A stretch of 64,000 bases of DNA, from contig NZ_RXHU01000042.1 in NCBI RefSeq assembly GCF_003955665.1, positions 164,194 to 228,193 on the forward strand, written 5' to 3'. The stretch's first letter is position 1. Every line of letters begins with the position of its first letter. The notes under the pieces were generated by a model, which had not been told where the DNA came from, did not search any database, and saw only the letters and a program-made list of their open reading frames with translations. This document shows, in pieces, positions 18,428 through 27,708 of the stretch. The DNA is from Paenibacillus whitsoniae (lineage in GTDB: Bacteria > Bacillota > Bacilli > Paenibacillales > NBRC-103111). Position numbers and translations under genes: made by a program.

Positions 18428-20131
18428 CTATTTTTCTGAGATTGGAAAAAGAATGTCGACCTGTACGCCGCCTTGCTCCCGGTTCGCGAGGGTTAAGCGG
18501 TACTGGGAGCCGAACAGCGCATCCAGCCGTTCCCGAACATTGCGCAGCCCGTAGCCCCCGCGCTTTCGCGGTTTATGCTGCCAATTGTCGGCGAGCCCGC
18601 GCCCATTGTCAGTGATACGCACATGCAGTTGATTGTCCTCGCGGGAGATGCGGACCCGCAATTCCGCCGCAGGAACGCCATGAAAGCCGTGAACAAACGC
18701 ATTTTCAATAAAAGGCTGCATCATCACTTTCGGCATCAAGCAAGCCTTGGCGTCATCGTCAATCTCCACTGTATACGTCAACCGATCTTCCCACCGCAGC
18801 TGCTGAAACTTCAGGTAACAGTCGATATGCGCAATCTCTTCCGACACCGCGACAAGGCTGTCCGTGTTCGTCAGAACCAGGCGGAACATGCTCGCCACCT
18901 GCGCCAGCATGGCACTGATCTTGTTTTGCCCGGCTTCGATCGCCGTCCAATTAATCTGATCCAGCGTGTTATATAAAAAATGCGGATTAATCATCGTTTG
19001 CAGCGATTTCAGCTCTGCCGCTCGCTGCTGCTTATGCTTTTCGTCCAGCGAGTCGTACAAATCCTCAATCCGGTGTGTCAACTTGCGGTAGCCGTGAAAC
19101 AGTTTGCCGAACTCATTCGTATAGTCGGTCGGCAAGGTCTGGGCTTCGCCGGGCGAGAATTCACCCATCGCACGCACCATCTGGTTCATCGGCTTCATGA
19201 ACCGGCGGGATAGAAAAAGCGTGATGAGCAGGACGAGAACGATGGTCGAGACGCCGAGCAGCAGAAACAGCTTGGCCATGCTTTTGCTGCCCTTGATCAT
19301 CTCGCTCCATGAACTCACTTCGAACAGTGTCCACTGGGCATCCGGCGACTTCGCCCAAACAAAAAAATCGTCGCCTGCACGCAAAGAACCGCTCGGTTGG
19401 GCCATTTCGCCGTTCAGTGTCCGGGTGGCGGCTTGCAGTTTGGCTTCGTCGCCGGAATGCGCAATCAACCGGCCGGCCGCATCCAGCAAAGCCATATTGG
19501 TCATGTCGTCCTCCGAGGAAAACAGTTGCTTGATAGAGCTGACTTTTATGTTAAACACCATCAAGCTGTAATATTGATTTCTATTATTAATCACCTTGCG
19601 CGCAAAACTGATCACGGGCTGCTCTCGTCCATTGGAGACGATTGTATGTTCGCCAATCCAAGCGCTGTCCGTGTCCACAATGCTGGCGTACCAGGGCTCT
19701 TGCCCAAGCTTATCCATCGTGTTAAACGTCACGGGCGATTGTGTATCAGACGTGAACGGATAGCCTGCATACACATGAATCGATTGCAAAATAGACGTGC
19801 CAAATACGACGTAATTTAACTGGGTTCTCAGCTCATTTTCAACCCGCAGCCGCTCATACGCATCGCTGTCCTGCAGCCTGTTGTACAGCAGATCCAGATT
19901 CTTGGCCGCCGTCACGGACGTTTGTTCAATACTAATGAGACTTGTGCTCATTTTTTTACTCAGTTCGTTCAGCAGTCGCTGTTGGTAGTAAGACGTGTTG
20001 CTCGCAACTTGCCTCGATGTACCCGAATAGCTGACCGCGCTCACGATGCCAATAAGCAAGACAATAATAATCGCCGAGCTAAAAAAGTAAACCCCGGTAA
20101 TGCGGTACGTTTTAAATGGATTTTTCAGCAT
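18428..20131 (-). CDS. YesM-type sensor histidine kinase (module 2)
   Basis: 567 residues: a membrane segment near residues 14-34, an extracellular Cache-like sensing region to about 285, a second membrane segment, a HAMP linker starting at FMKPMNQMVRAM, the phospho-accepting His in NPHFLYNTLDQI, and an ATPase domain with QPFIENAFVHG and YGLRNVRERLD. GGAGG lies 8 bases before the ATG. It follows the permease pair, separated by an inverted repeat, and precedes its partner regulator. It probably senses an extracellular sugar or the loaded binding protein. Confidence 0.92.
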   Translation of the reverse strand: MLKNPFKTYRITGVYFFSSAIIIVLLIGIVSAVSYSGTSRQVASNTSYYQQRLLNELSKKMSTSLISIEQTSVTAAKNLDLLYNRLQDSDAYERLRVENELRTQLNYVVFGTSILQSIHVYAGYPFTSDTQSPVTFNTMDKLGQEPWYASIVDTDSAWIGEHTIVSNGREQPVISFARKVINNRNQYYSLMVFNIKVSSIKQLFSSEDDMTNMALLDAAGRLIAHSGDEAKLQAATRTLNGEMAQPSGSLRAGDDFFVWAKSPDAQWTLFEVSSWSEMIKGSKSMAKLFLLLGVSTIVLVLLITLFLSRRFMKPMNQMVRAMGEFSPGEAQTLPTDYTNEFGKLFHGYRKLTHRIEDLYDSLDEKHKQQRAAELKSLQTMINPHFLYNTLDQINWTAIEAGQNKISAMLAQVASMFRLVLTNTDSLVAVSEEIAHIDCYLKFQQLRWEDRLTYTVEIDDDAKACLMPKVMMQPFIENAFVHGFHGVPAAELRVRISREDNQLHVRITDNGRGLADNWQHKPRKRGGYGLRNVRERLDALFGSQYRLTLANREQGGVQVDILFPISEK

Positions 20132-20156
20132 GGGCTGTTCCTCCGGTTATGATGCA

Positions 20157-20188
20157 AAGGAAGCTGCAGCACAAGCAGCAGCTTCCTT
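20157..20188 (-). other. Intra-operon hairpin between permease and kinase genes
   Basis: A perfect 11-base inverted repeat AAGGAAGCTGC (20157-20167) / GCAGCTTCCTT (20178-20188) with a 10-base loop and no T-run. It could stabilise the upstream permease mRNA after processing, or lower kinase expression, rather than terminate. Confidence 0.55.
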
Positions 20189-20201
20189 CCTATGTTCAAG
20201 C

Positions 20202-21041
20202 TTATCCTTTTAACGCCCCCGAAGCAATCCCTTCCACGAAGTGCTTCTGCGCGAGGAAGAAGATCACGACGGCTGGCAGCACCGATATGAGCGACATCGC
20301 CAGCATTTGTCCCCACGGTACTGTACCTTGCGAATCGATAAAAAGCTTGAGCGCCAAGTTAACGGTATATTTATCGACCGAGTTGATATAAAGCAGTTGG
20401 CCGAAGAAGTCGTCCCAGTTCCAGAGGAAGCAGTAAATCCCTACCGTTACGAGCGCCGGCTTCGTCAATGGAATGACAATCCGCCAGTAGATGCCGAACC
20501 AGGAGCAGCCGTCCATTTTGGCGGACTCGTCCAGTTCTTTCGGAATGGAGCGGATGAACTGTACCAACAGGTAGATAAAAAATGGTCCGCCGACACCGCC
20601 GGCTAGCAAATGCGGCACATAAAACGGCAAATATGTATTGATCCAGTTCAATTTGCTGAAGAGCACATACTGCGGCACGATCGTAACCTGCGTAGGCAGC
20701 ATCAGCGTGACGAGCAGGATCGCGAACCAGATTTTACGGAGAGGAAAATCCAACCGGGCAAACGCGAACGCGACAAGCGAGCAGGAAATGATACTCGTAA
20801 AAAGGACACCTGCAATGAGCTCCACATTGTTCCAGTAGAACACACCGAAATGATAGTTCGGTACGGAAATCCAGCCCTCGGCGTAATTCGACCAGTGCGG
20901 CGTATCCGGAAATAAGTTCGGAGAACGCATTTCATCGTTGGTTTTGAGCGAAGCGCCCAGCCACCAGAAAATGGGATACATCATAAGCAAACTAAAAATA
21001 ATGAGAAGGAGATGTGTGAAGCTTTTGCGCTGTGCGATCAT
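20202..21041 (-). CDS. Carbohydrate ABC transporter permease, MalG type (module 2)
   Basis: 279 residues with six predicted membrane segments. The EAA loop appears as ESAKMDGCSWFGIYWRIVIPL. The ATG overlaps the stop of the preceding permease by 4 bases and has AGGAGG plus GGGG upstream. It ends in the subfamily-typical GALKG. Together with the MalF-type partner it forms the membrane channel of the module 2 importer; the binding protein is encoded downstream of the two-component pair. Confidence 0.93.
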   Translation of the reverse strand: MIAQRKSFTHLLLIIFSLLMMYPIFWWLGASLKTNDEMRSPNLFPDTPHWSNYAEGWISVPNYHFGVFYWNNVELIAGVLFTSIISCSLVAFAFARLDFPLRKIWFAILLVTLMLPTQVTIVPQYVLFSKLNWINTYLPFYVPHLLAGGVGGPFFIYLLVQFIRSIPKELDESAKMDGCSWFGIYWRIVIPLTKPALVTVGIYCFLWNWDDFFGQLLYINSVDKYTVNLALKLFIDSQGTVPWGQMLAMSLISVLPAVVIFFLAQKHFVEGIASGALKG

Positions 21042-21997
21042 TTCCCCTTTCCTCCTTGCGTTTCATAATACACCCAGTATTTGGACGTTGCGAAAATAAG
21101 CGCCGTCACCAATGCGATGATGACCAGCAGGATCCAGGCCAGCGCGGAAGCATATCCCATTTGAAACTTCGAGAACGCTCTTTCATATAAGTACATCACA
21201 TACACGTACGTGGAATTGACCGGCCCGCCATTCGTAATAATGAAGGCCTGCGTAAACATTTGGAAAGAGTTGATCGTTGACTGCACGAAGTTGAACAGCA
21301 GAATCGGCGACAGCATCGGCAAGGTAATCGAGACGAACTGGCGAAATTTGCTCGCGCCGTCCACGGAAGACGCTTCGTAAAGGTCTCGTGGAATCTGCTT
21401 GAGGCCGGCCAGGAAAATAATCATCGCGGAGCCGAACTGCCAGGCCATCAGCAGCACGAGTGTGCCGAGCGCCGTATCCGGATCTGCAATCCAGGACTTC
21501 CCGTGGATGCCGACGAGCGCTAGTGCTTGGTTGATAAAGCCGTCCTTGCTGAAAATATTTTTCCATAAAATCGATACCGCAATACTTGTCCCGATCAAAG
21601 AAGGAAAGTAGATCATCGTCCGGTAAAAGGAGATGCCTTTGATGTTCTTGTTCAGCAGCATCGCCACGAGCAGCGCGGCAATCAATTTCACCGGAACCGA
21701 GAACAGGACAAAGAGCAGTGTTACTTTGATGGATTGACGGAATGTATCATCTTCTGTCAGAATCCGCTCGTAATTCTGGGTGCCGAGCCAATGCGGCGCG
21801 TCCAGCAGCGAGTAGTTCGTGAAGGAGTAATAGAGGGACATCAGAATCGGACCCAAGGTCAGCAGGAAAAAGCCAAGCAGCCACGGGGATAAAAACAAAT
21901 ATCCGGCTACAGGCGATTCCCAACGGCTTAAAAACGGGATTTTTACTTTTTTCTTGCCTGTCAGCAAACCGTCCGTTTGCAGTACAGTACTTTTCAT
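21038..21997 (-). CDS. Carbohydrate ABC transporter permease, MalF type (module 2)
   Basis: 319 residues from ATG 21997, preferred over GTG 22009 because GGAG lies about 6 bases before the ATG while nothing usable precedes the GTG. It has a cytoplasmic N-tail, six membrane segments and an EAA loop seen as EASSVDGASKFRQFVSITLPML. It is the first gene of the leftward permease-kinase-regulator transcript, controlled by activator site A (22092-22112). Confidence 0.93.
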   Translation of the reverse strand: MKSTVLQTDGLLTGKKKVKIPFLSRWESPVAGYLFLSPWLLGFFLLTLGPILMSLYYSFTNYSLLDAPHWLGTQNYERILTEDDTFRQSIKVTLLFVLFSVPVKLIAALLVAMLLNKNIKGISFYRTMIYFPSLIGTSIAVSILWKNIFSKDGFINQALALVGIHGKSWIADPDTALGTLVLLMAWQFGSAMIIFLAGLKQIPRDLYEASSVDGASKFRQFVSITLPMLSPILLFNFVQSTINSFQMFTQAFIITNGGPVNSTYVYVMYLYERAFSKFQMGYASALAWILLVIIALVTALIFATSKYWVYYETQGGKGK

Positions 21998-22058
21998 CGG
22001 TAGCTCCACTCCTGTTCAAAGCGCTAGTACGTACTTGTCGCTTGTTGTTTATATTTGT

Positions 22059-22112
22059 ATTATAGGAGTCTTTGAATAGCGGTTACATTATGCATCGAAT
22101 AAAGTTCTTTCA
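22059..22112 (-). promoter_or_regulatory. Activator site A and promoter for module 2 permease operon
   Basis: A minus-strand 21-bp element fitting TGAAAGA-N5-RTTCRWTNC (22092-22112), then a perfect TATAAT (22059-22064) 27 bases further on. No good -35 box is visible, as expected for an activator-dependent promoter. Confidence 0.7.
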
Positions 22113-22138
22113 CTATTTCACACGAATTTGCTCTTGGC

Positions 22139-22173
22139 AAAAGAAATCCCCAAGGCGGAATTCGCCTTGGGGG
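22139..22173 (-). terminator. Terminator of SLH-anchored beta-helix gene
   Basis: A perfect 10-base stem CCCCAAGGCG (22149-22158) / CGCCTTGGGG (22164-22173) with loop GAATT. On the minus strand it is followed by ATTTCTTTTG. Confidence 0.85.
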
Positions 22174-22185
22174 AGTAAGTATTGT

Positions 22186-25100
22186 CTACTTAGTGGACAA
22201 TAGCCGCTGGATCATCACCGCTGCTTCCGCGCGGGTGAGCGTTTGTTTCGGATGAAGACCAGATTCATCCCCTTGCACGATGCCAGCCGCAACTAGCGCT
22301 GCGACAGACTGGACAGCATAGGCGGAAAGCTCCGCCGCATCTTTCATCGGCGCCAATGCAGATGACGTCTGGACGCCGCCTGGCAGCCGTTTCAAGTGCT
22401 CGAGCGCTCTCGTGGTCAGCACCATCGTATCTTCCCGGGTGATCGCCTGCTCCGGCTCGAAGCGATTGTCGCTGCCCCCCGTCGCGATGCCGTAACTTTG
22501 CGCTGCTGCGATCGCCGTATAGTAGTAATCACTGCTCGTCACATCGGCGAACGAGGCAGTCGGCTTACCGGCAGCAAGCTCCAGGGCCCGCATCAAGAGC
22601 ACGACGAAATCGGCGCGCGTAATCCGGCTGGCCGGATCGAAGCTTTGCGCGCTGCGCCCTTCAATGACACCTTTGGCCGCAAGCGTTTCAATGGCGGATT
22701 GCGCCCAGCTCACGCTGGCCAAATCCGTAAATGCCGGCCGCCCGAATTTCACCGCGTACTGGCTGAAATGCTTCACAGTGAACACAACTTGGCCAGTCCC
22801 CGCATCCCAATGTCCGTTCGATACCGGAATGACTGCGCCTTGCGGATCGAGATAAAACACAGCAATCCGCTCGGGATGCAGCCGCTCTTCCGCAGTCGGC
22901 GTATACGGCATCGCAACCGTTACCGGTGCGTCGGCGTTCGCCCATGCCAGCGGAGCTCCATCACTGAACAATTGAAGGTCAATGACCGGATGATTATCGA
23001 TCTCACTTATTCTGGTCAAACGAATCTCAACGGTTTCGGAAGGAACCGACAAGCCTTTTAACATTTGAGTAGGAAGCTGTAGGCTGCCCAGCTCCGTTTG
23101 CACGCTCAGCCTATTGCCCCGCGCATCCGCTTGCAGGGCTGCCACCGGCACTTGCAGGCCAGTCTGACGGCTTGACGAGGGATTGCCGTTCACGACAATT
23201 GAGACAGTTTTACCGCCCTGTGCGTCCGGCTTTGCGGAAGCGAACGCTTGATTCAGCTCGCTGGCGGTCAGCGCCGCAGAGCCTTGATCACCTGCATGCA
23301 GCTCGATGCGTGCCGGATCTGCGCTTGTACCAGGGTTTGGCGTCGCAGGTACATCATCGTCAGAATCACTCGAGCCTGAATCGCTAGGTGTTGGATCGGT
23401 CGTTCCCGGATTGCCCGGGTCGGGATGCCCAGGATCCGGATTCGGGTCAGGATCCGGCGTGCTTGGCACCGTGATAACGAGCGCATGCTCCAAGGTCGTT
23501 GCCGGGAAGCGGTCGCCCCACGGATTAATCAGCTCAGCTTGCGAAAGGGCAATCGCCGTTTCGCCCGCTTGTGCCCCTGCCGTTACTGTCCAATTCAACG
23601 CGAACAGCCCGATGTTGGCGGGGATCGATTCATTCCCACCTGTCATAGCGGCTTGAAGCTGAATCGTATCCGCGCCCGTCTGAACAACATTCACTAGTTC
23701 CAGCTGCGGCAGTTGCGGAGCGGCCGATCCCCATTGCAGCTTCGCAGGATCGAAATGAATCGTTAGCGCAATTCCATATACCGCGGAGTACACGCTCTCC
23801 GACACATTGCTGAGCGAGAAGCTCGATTGGAGCGCCTGCCCGACTGTCGCGGTCGATACCCCACTCAAGCCAGCGACTGTCCCTTGCGCGGTCAGCGTCA
23901 AATCGCCGACGGTCGCCGTTTGGCCGCTCGTAACCGTCACAGATTCCAGGACGGCTTCATTGTAACCGGCTTTATTAGCTGTAATTCGGTACGCGGTGTC
24001 CGGCCGCAGTTCTTCGAATGTAAAATGGCCGTTCACATCCGAGGACGTCTGGTAAACAGCATCGGCTGCTCTCAGCACCACGGCGGCGCCATAAACAAGC
24101 TGCCCACCTTGATCTCTGATTGTCCCCGAGACGGCACCATACGGATTTTGCCCGCGGTGAACGGTGATGGTATAAGTCTGATTCGACGTACCATCCGGCG
24201 ATACCACATAGACAGTGATCATATTGTCGCCTTCCAGCAGGGCAATCGGAGCCGAAGGGGTTCCACTGGTCACACCCGTACCATCGACCGTAATATCCGC
24301 GGACTCAACTCCGGCTGTCGGCGTTACCGTCACTTCACTAACCTCATAAGGCACCGTCACCTCATAATCGGTTACGTCCTTATCAAAGTCGGGACTCAGC
24401 GCCCCTCCCGATACAATTAACGAACGCAGCGATGCATCCATTAACGGCGAGATGCGGTTGACCGTAACCGTGTAAGCGGCAGTTGTCTGCCCGTCTTCCG
24501 CCGTTACGACAACCGGAACGTCTGTCTGATCGTCCGTCAGCACAATCGGCACTGAAGCCGTTCCGCTAGCAACAGGCGTGCCCGCAACAGTAATCGACTT
24601 GGCATTCGGACTGCCAGCCGTCGGCGTCAGTGTCAGGCTCGTCACATCACTGGCAACCTGAACAGCGTAGTGCGTGTCATCCAACTTCGCTACCGCACCC
24701 GCCGAGCTTGCAACATCCGCCAGCGTCGCATCCATTTTGGAATAACCAATCCCTTGGGTTATGCGCACATTATCCACGCTCACACTGCCGTAATTGGAAC
24801 TATTCGCATAGAAATCAATCTTCGTTATATCAGTCATCGATTGTCGGAAGCCACTATGGTCGACAATTTTTTGTCCGTTGAAGTACAAATCATACGTCTG
24901 AGCAGCAGTGTCGATCACCATTCGCATGTTATACCACTTGCCGACTGTATAGCTCATAAATTCTGTTGACGCCGTGCCCACATACGCTTTGACCTTGCCT
25001 TTATCGAAAGCAAAAGAGAGGCCAGGATTCGCAGGGGTAGGGCTGGTTCCGTAGACGTAAGGCAAACTGAACCAGTTATTGCCGGTTGAATACGTATCGT

Positions 25101-27558
25101 TCCGTTTTAAGTCCGCCTCGATGGTCACAATCCCCTTAAGCGGCGTCGCAAAAGATTGCGCTAGGCTCGTGTTGCCCGAGTTCGAAGATCTCGTCAGCTT
25201 CACGCTTTTATCCTGCGCGCTCGGCACTTCTTCAACAACAACGCTGCCACCGCTTGCGCTAACGGTTAAGTTATTGCCTGACGTCATTGTACCTGTTGCC
25301 AAGGTGTTGAACGTATGATTGAACAACACCTGCGGCTGTTTACTGGACAAGAGCACTTTGCCAATATCCGTCAGACTCTCCGGTGTAATCGTGACATTGC
25401 TTTTGCTGACCGGGAAATAGCCTGCTTTGGACAAGGTTACTGTATAGCCATCACCGATCGGCACCTGTGCCATCGTGAGATTGCCCGTGCTGTCCGTTAC
25501 ACCGCTGGCTACCGGGTCGTCGCCATATAACACGCTCACCGCAACGTTCGGGAGACCATCCATTTTTTCGTCCAAAATGCTGCCCTTCAAACTGCCGTAT
25601 GGGCTTGTCGACGTGATGGTCAAATCCTTTGTCGTCATATTCGGCGGCTGAATCGAGATGGTGTCCGTTGCCGTGAGATAACCGGCTTTTTCCGCCTTTA
25701 GCTCCACACCGACAGCGAGCGGCACATTCGCGATCACATACGCGCCTTTCGCATCGGTCGTTGCCGAATACGGCGTACCCCCAACCTGCAGCGACACCTT
25801 CGCGCCGGCTATGGCTTTGCCCGCTCCATCCCGGATTTTCCCGTTGACGGACTCCGTCGTGGCGCCGTCCGGTGTGTAGTACTCAAAGGCTCCGATATCC
25901 GGTAGGCCGTTGTACAGTGCCTTGCCTGCATAATCCTTGCCACCATTGTTAGGCATCGCGAGACCGGCATTGATCAGGCCGGAGCCGGATTGCGAACGGA
26001 AGCCCAGCGCAGAATCCAGCTGCGGGCCCGTCTCCGCCGTGCCGGACGGACCGCTCACCGTGCTCACAAATTTCGGATCTGCCTGCATCGCTTTCGTATC
26101 GACGGCCGGAATCAGCAAATTGCTGCCGTAGTAGTTGTTATTTTCATAAAACGTCGTACCGCTGGTCGTAATCGTTGCGCCGGCTCTCGTCGTATACAGA
26201 TTATTGTTCCGTATATTGTACGTCGCATCGAGCGACGTGCCGTAGCCGTAAATCAAGTAATTGCTTTTGTCGTTATAAATGGTGTTATTATAGACCTCAG
26301 CAACCGCTTTCTTATCAGAGTGTAAATAGATCGGATACCGCGTATTGCTTTTAATGACATTGTTCCGAATGATCGTATCGCCAAATGAGAATTGGCAGAT
26401 CAAAATGCCGTCGCCATTATCGTGAATGTAGTTATACTGAATCAAAATTTTAGTCGTCGCCTTGTCGGGATCAATACCGTTGGAGTCGGCGCCGCCCGCT
26501 TTCTGCGTCGTCTCATACACTTCATTGTGCTGCACGACAATATCGTCGGCGTAGTACATTTCAATCCCCGATGTCCCTGCTCTGTATACCACGTTGCGCT
26601 CGACCAATCCGCCCCGAATATCGGTTAAATACATGGCGTTACAGCCGTAAGCGGTGTCTTTCTGCGTAATGTAATTATTCCGAATGACAATATTCGTGTG
26701 TGGGGTGAATTTGGGATCCGTGCCGTTCGCACGCTCTCCCCAGCCCGTGGAGGTCGCGATCGTATTGCCGTTGGCATCCTTGCCATCGCCCGTATATTGC
26801 TTGAATACAATGCCGGCAAAAGAAGTGTTGCTGATGCTCGACTTTTCAATGACCACATCGTTAATAACCGTCGCCTGGCTCGGCGGATTGAAAATATTCG
26901 GCACCGTCGTATCGAAGACGATCCCTCCTGTTTTCTTTGAGCCGTCCCACCCCGTCTTAAAACGGATGCCCGGCTGAGGCGGATTCGGCTGTGTGCCGCT
27001 AATCCAGTTAATTTCCCCCGTCACATCATGTACATTAACAGCGACGATCCGGAAATAATCCAGTGTCGTACTATTGTCACCGGAAATGTGAATACCCCGG
27101 TAATCGTCCAAATTCTCGCCCGGCGTCGCCGTGGCTGGCTTTTGGTTGGAGACATCCAAGTTATGAATCTCCCAATACTCCTGATTGAACAAGCGTACCG
27201 CATCCGCGACAAGCCCTTGGCCTTGAATAGCCGGTTTGGCGCCGGAACCGTATTGATCGATCACGATGGGCAGTCCTGCCGTACCTGATCCTTTCGGCCA
27301 CAGCTGCCCTGTCCAAACTTCACCGGATTTAAAAGCAATATGGTCGCCAGGCTGAAAAGTGGTAGCGTTTACTTTTTCAAGCGATTTCCAGGCCTGTCCT
27401 TCGCTTGTCCCCACATTGCTATCGCTGCCTCCTGTTGCATCGATATAGTAAGTAGTGCCCGAATCTGCTTGGACACCTGGCGTTGGCAACAAACCGCTGA
27501 ACAGTCCGACGGACAGAACCGTCATCTGCAGTAAGGCCAGCAACTTCCTTTTTCTCAA
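22186..27558 (-). CDS. Giant SLH-anchored beta-helix surface protein with cohesin-like domain
   Basis: About 1790 residues. Start TTG 27558 has AGGAGG 9 bases upstream; ATG 27567 abuts the ribosome binding site. Order (ATG numbering): signal peptide to about 34; right-handed beta-helix 38-565; two carboxypeptidase-regulatory-like beta-sandwiches 573-740; LamG-like domain 746-940; two cadherin-like beta-sandwiches 944-1138; a third regulatory-like domain 1144-1225; cohesin-like domain about 1231-1368; Asp/Pro/Gly/Ser linker to 1415; a beta-rich domain; three SLH domains from about 1612 that bind pyruvylated cell-wall polymer. The beta-helix probably cuts or binds a polysaccharide; I cannot assign a CAZy family. 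It is controlled by activator site B. Confidence 0.88.
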   Translation of the reverse strand: MRKRKLLALLQMTVLSVGLFSGLLPTPGVQADSGTTYYIDATGGSDSNVGTSEGQAWKSLEKVNATTFQPGDHIAFKSGEVWTGQLWPKGSGTAGLPIVIDQYGSGAKPAIQGQGLVADAVRLFNQEYWEIHNLDVSNQKPATATPGENLDDYRGIHISGDNSTTLDYFRIVAVNVHDVTGEINWISGTQPNPPQPGIRFKTGWDGSKKTGGIVFDTTVPNIFNPPSQATVINDVVIEKSSISNTSFAGIVFKQYTGDGKDANGNTIATSTGWGERANGTDPKFTPHTNIVIRNNYITQKDTAYGCNAMYLTDIRGGLVERNVVYRAGTSGIEMYYADDIVVQHNEVYETTQKAGGADSNGIDPDKATTKILIQYNYIHDNGDGILICQFSFGDTIIRNNVIKSNTRYPIYLHSDKKAVAEVYNNTIYNDKSNYLIYGYGTSLDATYNIRNNNLYTTRAGATITTSGTTFYENNNYYGSNLLIPAVDTKAMQADPKFVSTVSGPSGTAETGPQLDSALGFRSQSGSGLINAGLAMPNNGGKDYAGKALYNGLPDIGAFEYYTPDGATTESVNGKIRDGAGKAIAGAKVSLQVGGTPYSATTDAKGAYVIANVPLAVGVELKAEKAGYLTATDTISIQPPNMTTKDLTITSTSPYGSLKGSILDEKMDGLPNVAVSVLYGDDPVASGVTDSTGNLTMAQVPIGDGYTVTLSKAGYFPVSKSNVTITPESLTDIGKVLLSSKQPQVLFNHTFNTLATGTMTSGNNLTVSASGGSVVVEEVPSAQDKSVKLTRSSNSGNTSLAQSFATPLKGIVTIEADLKRNDTYSTGNNWFSLPYVYGTSPTPANPGLSFAFDKGKVKAYVGTASTEFMSYTVGKWYNMRMVIDTAAQTYDLYFNGQKIVDHSGFRQSMTDITKIDFYANSSNYGSVSVDNVRITQGIGYSKMDATLADVASSAGAVAKLDDTHYAVQVASDVTSLTLTPTAGSPNAKSITVAGTPVASGTASVPIVLTDDQTDVPVVVTAEDGQTTAAYTVTVNRISPLMDASLRSLIVSGGALSPDFDKDVTDYEVTVPYEVSEVTVTPTAGVESADITVDGTGVTSGTPSAPIALLEGDNMITVYVVSPDGTSNQTYTITVHRGQNPYGAVSGTIRDQGGQLVYGAAVVLRAADAVYQTSSDVNGHFTFEELRPDTAYRITANKAGYNEAVLESVTVTSGQTATVGDLTLTAQGTVAGLSGVSTATVGQALQSSFSLSNVSESVYSAVYGIALTIHFDPAKLQWGSAAPQLPQLELVNVVQTGADTIQLQAAMTGGNESIPANIGLFALNWTVTAGAQAGETAIALSQAELINPWGDRFPATTLEHALVITVPSTPDPDPNPDPGHPDPGNPGTTDPTPSDSGSSDSDDDVPATPNPGTSADPARIELHAGDQGSAALTASELNQAFASAKPDAQGGKTVSIVVNGNPSSSRQTGLQVPVAALQADARGNRLSVQTELGSLQLPTQMLKGLSVPSETVEIRLTRISEIDNHPVIDLQLFSDGAPLAWANADAPVTVAMPYTPTAEERLHPERIAVFYLDPQGAVIPVSNGHWDAGTGQVVFTVKHFSQYAVKFGRPAFTDLASVSWAQSAIETLAAKGVIEGRSAQSFDPASRITRADFVVLLMRALELAAGKPTASFADVTSSDYYYTAIAAAQSYGIATGGSDNRFEPEQAITREDTMVLTTRALEHLKRLPGGVQTSSALAPMKDAAELSAYAVQSVAALVAAGIVQGDESGLHPKQTLTRAEAAVMIQRLLSTK

Positions 27559-27590
27559 GCTCTTCATCCTCCTCTTAGGTAGTTGCCCCT

Positions 27591-27646
27591 ATTATAAAAG
27601 CCCCGTTTCCTTCGTTTGAAGTAGGGGAATGAACAAAATTCTTTCA
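27591..27646 (-). promoter_or_regulatory. Activator site B and promoter for SLH beta-helix gene
   Basis: The 21-bp element (27626-27646) fits TGAAAGA-N5-RTTCRWTNC, with a perfect TATAAT (27591-27596) 29 bases downstream on the minus strand. Confidence 0.7.
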
Positions 27647-27665
27647 CTATCAGACAGAATATGAA

Positions 27666-27700
27666 AATAAAATCCCAAGCTCTTCCATAGAGCTCGGGAT
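27666..27700 (-). terminator. Terminator of second beta-helix gene
   Basis: A 12-base stem with one G-U pair, ATCCCAAGCTCT (27672-27683) / AGAGCTCGGGAT (27689-27700). The minus strand continues TTTATTTTC. Confidence 0.8.
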
Positions 27701-27708
27701 TTAAATGG

